A stretch of DNA of 64,000 nt from Planctomycetota bacterium (GTDB lineage Bacteria > Planctomycetota > Planctomycetia > Pirellulales > PNKZ01), in contig JAFEBQ010000051.1 of the NCBI GenBank assembly GCA_018242585.1, forward strand, positions 1 through 64,000, written 5' to 3'. A program made the translations under genes and the position numbers. Each line of letters opens with the position of its first letter. Within the stretch, counting starts at the first letter, position 1. Of the stretch, positions 63,792 through 64,000 are shown in pieces. The notes beneath the pieces were generated by a model, which saw only the letters and a program-made list of their open reading frames with translations, was not told where the DNA came from and did not search any database.

Positions 63792-63986
63792 TCAGTCTCT
63801 CGATTGACGATACGTATGACTGGCGAGCAGCGCAGTCAGTGCATAGCACACGCTGAACACCGAACAGAAAAGCAAAAAGAACAAATAGTACGTAAGGTTT
63901 TGCAGACCGTTCGTATCGATGTCTGGGGTGACCGTGCTGTAGAACATCAGGAGGTTGATGTCACACAGAGGAGGCTCTTCGAACAC
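63792..63986 (-). CDS. Small hydrophobic protein, possibly partial
   Basis: A 64-residue frame starting at a GTG with no ribosome site; the frame is still open at the window edge, so the true start may lie beyond. It has one strong membrane segment (LTYYLFFLLFCSVFSVCYALTALLA). Base use is lower in GC than the neighbours. Unassigned. Confidence 0.35.
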   Translation of the reverse strand: MFEEPPLCDINLLMFYSTVTPDIDTNGLQNLTYYLFFLLFCSVFSVCYALTALLASHTYRQSRD

Positions 63987-64000
63987 TACGATGTATGTGC

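Overview
This 64 kb window is high-GC, gene-dense bacterial chromosome, most likely from a planctomycete of the Pirellulales/Pirellula group. The evidence is the protein repertoire. It includes a secreted PVC-type protein that joins a dehydrogenase-like propeller, a CxxCH heme site and a DUF1080 domain. There are also a second DUF1080 protein, a formylglycine sulfatase, Tat-exported sugar isomerase-like and DUF1080 proteins, a PVC-type small basic protein, an ABC-2/CPBP permease fusion, a large Ser/Thr kinase with repeated LRR-like modules, lipid A genes and futalosine-pathway menaquinone genes. Many genes lack a clear Shine-Dalgarno site. No rRNA, tRNA, CRISPR array, phage or transposase gene was seen. 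Layout: 1-5.4 kb (minus strand) carries metK (cut by the window edge), ribD, a SEC-C/TPR protein and a transaldolase. 5.5-10.8 kb (plus) is a tightly coupled operon with ATGA junctions: FG-GAP protein, trypsin-like protease and an unknown secreted protein. 11-14.6 kb (minus) has a Tat sugar isomerase-like protein, a sulfatase and a metallophosphatase. 14.7-18.6 kb (minus) is sdhCAB of the menaquinone-linked cytochrome b558 type. A sigma-54-like site and a stand-alone receiver protein follow at 18.9-19.5 kb, then the 1374-residue PVC protein. 23.9-26.9 kb holds a complete EF-P beta-lysylation set (epmA, efp, epmB), followed by gap, a methyltransferase and a thioredoxin-like protein. 30.8-32.7 kb is AT-richer and looks acquired: a VapBC45-like PIN/DUF433 toxin-antitoxin pair and a small Cys/His protein. 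32.7-40.2 kb has the small basic protein, lpxD, lpxI and the giant repeat kinase. 40.3-43.3 kb has an esterase-like protein, a YebC-family regulator and a DUF1080 protein. 43.8-52.1 kb (minus) is an exopolysaccharide or glycan-type cluster: tyrosine autokinase, TPR lipoprotein, two DUF218 proteins, a GT2 and a GT39-like transferase. 52.7-63.7 kb has a secreted protein, a cyclophilin lipoprotein, an ABC exporter operon, mqnA-mqnC and a NatA/NatB-CPBP exporter. How the genes fit together: the menaquinone genes (mqnA, mqnC) agree with a b558-type succinate dehydrogenase. lpxD/lpxI imply lipid A synthesis. The EF-P cluster implies lysyl-modified EF-P. Between genes lie several families of hairpin-rich intergenic repeats. 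The least explained parts are the coupled protease operon, the repeat kinase and the double-hairpin elements. All product names come from reading the translations without database searches.
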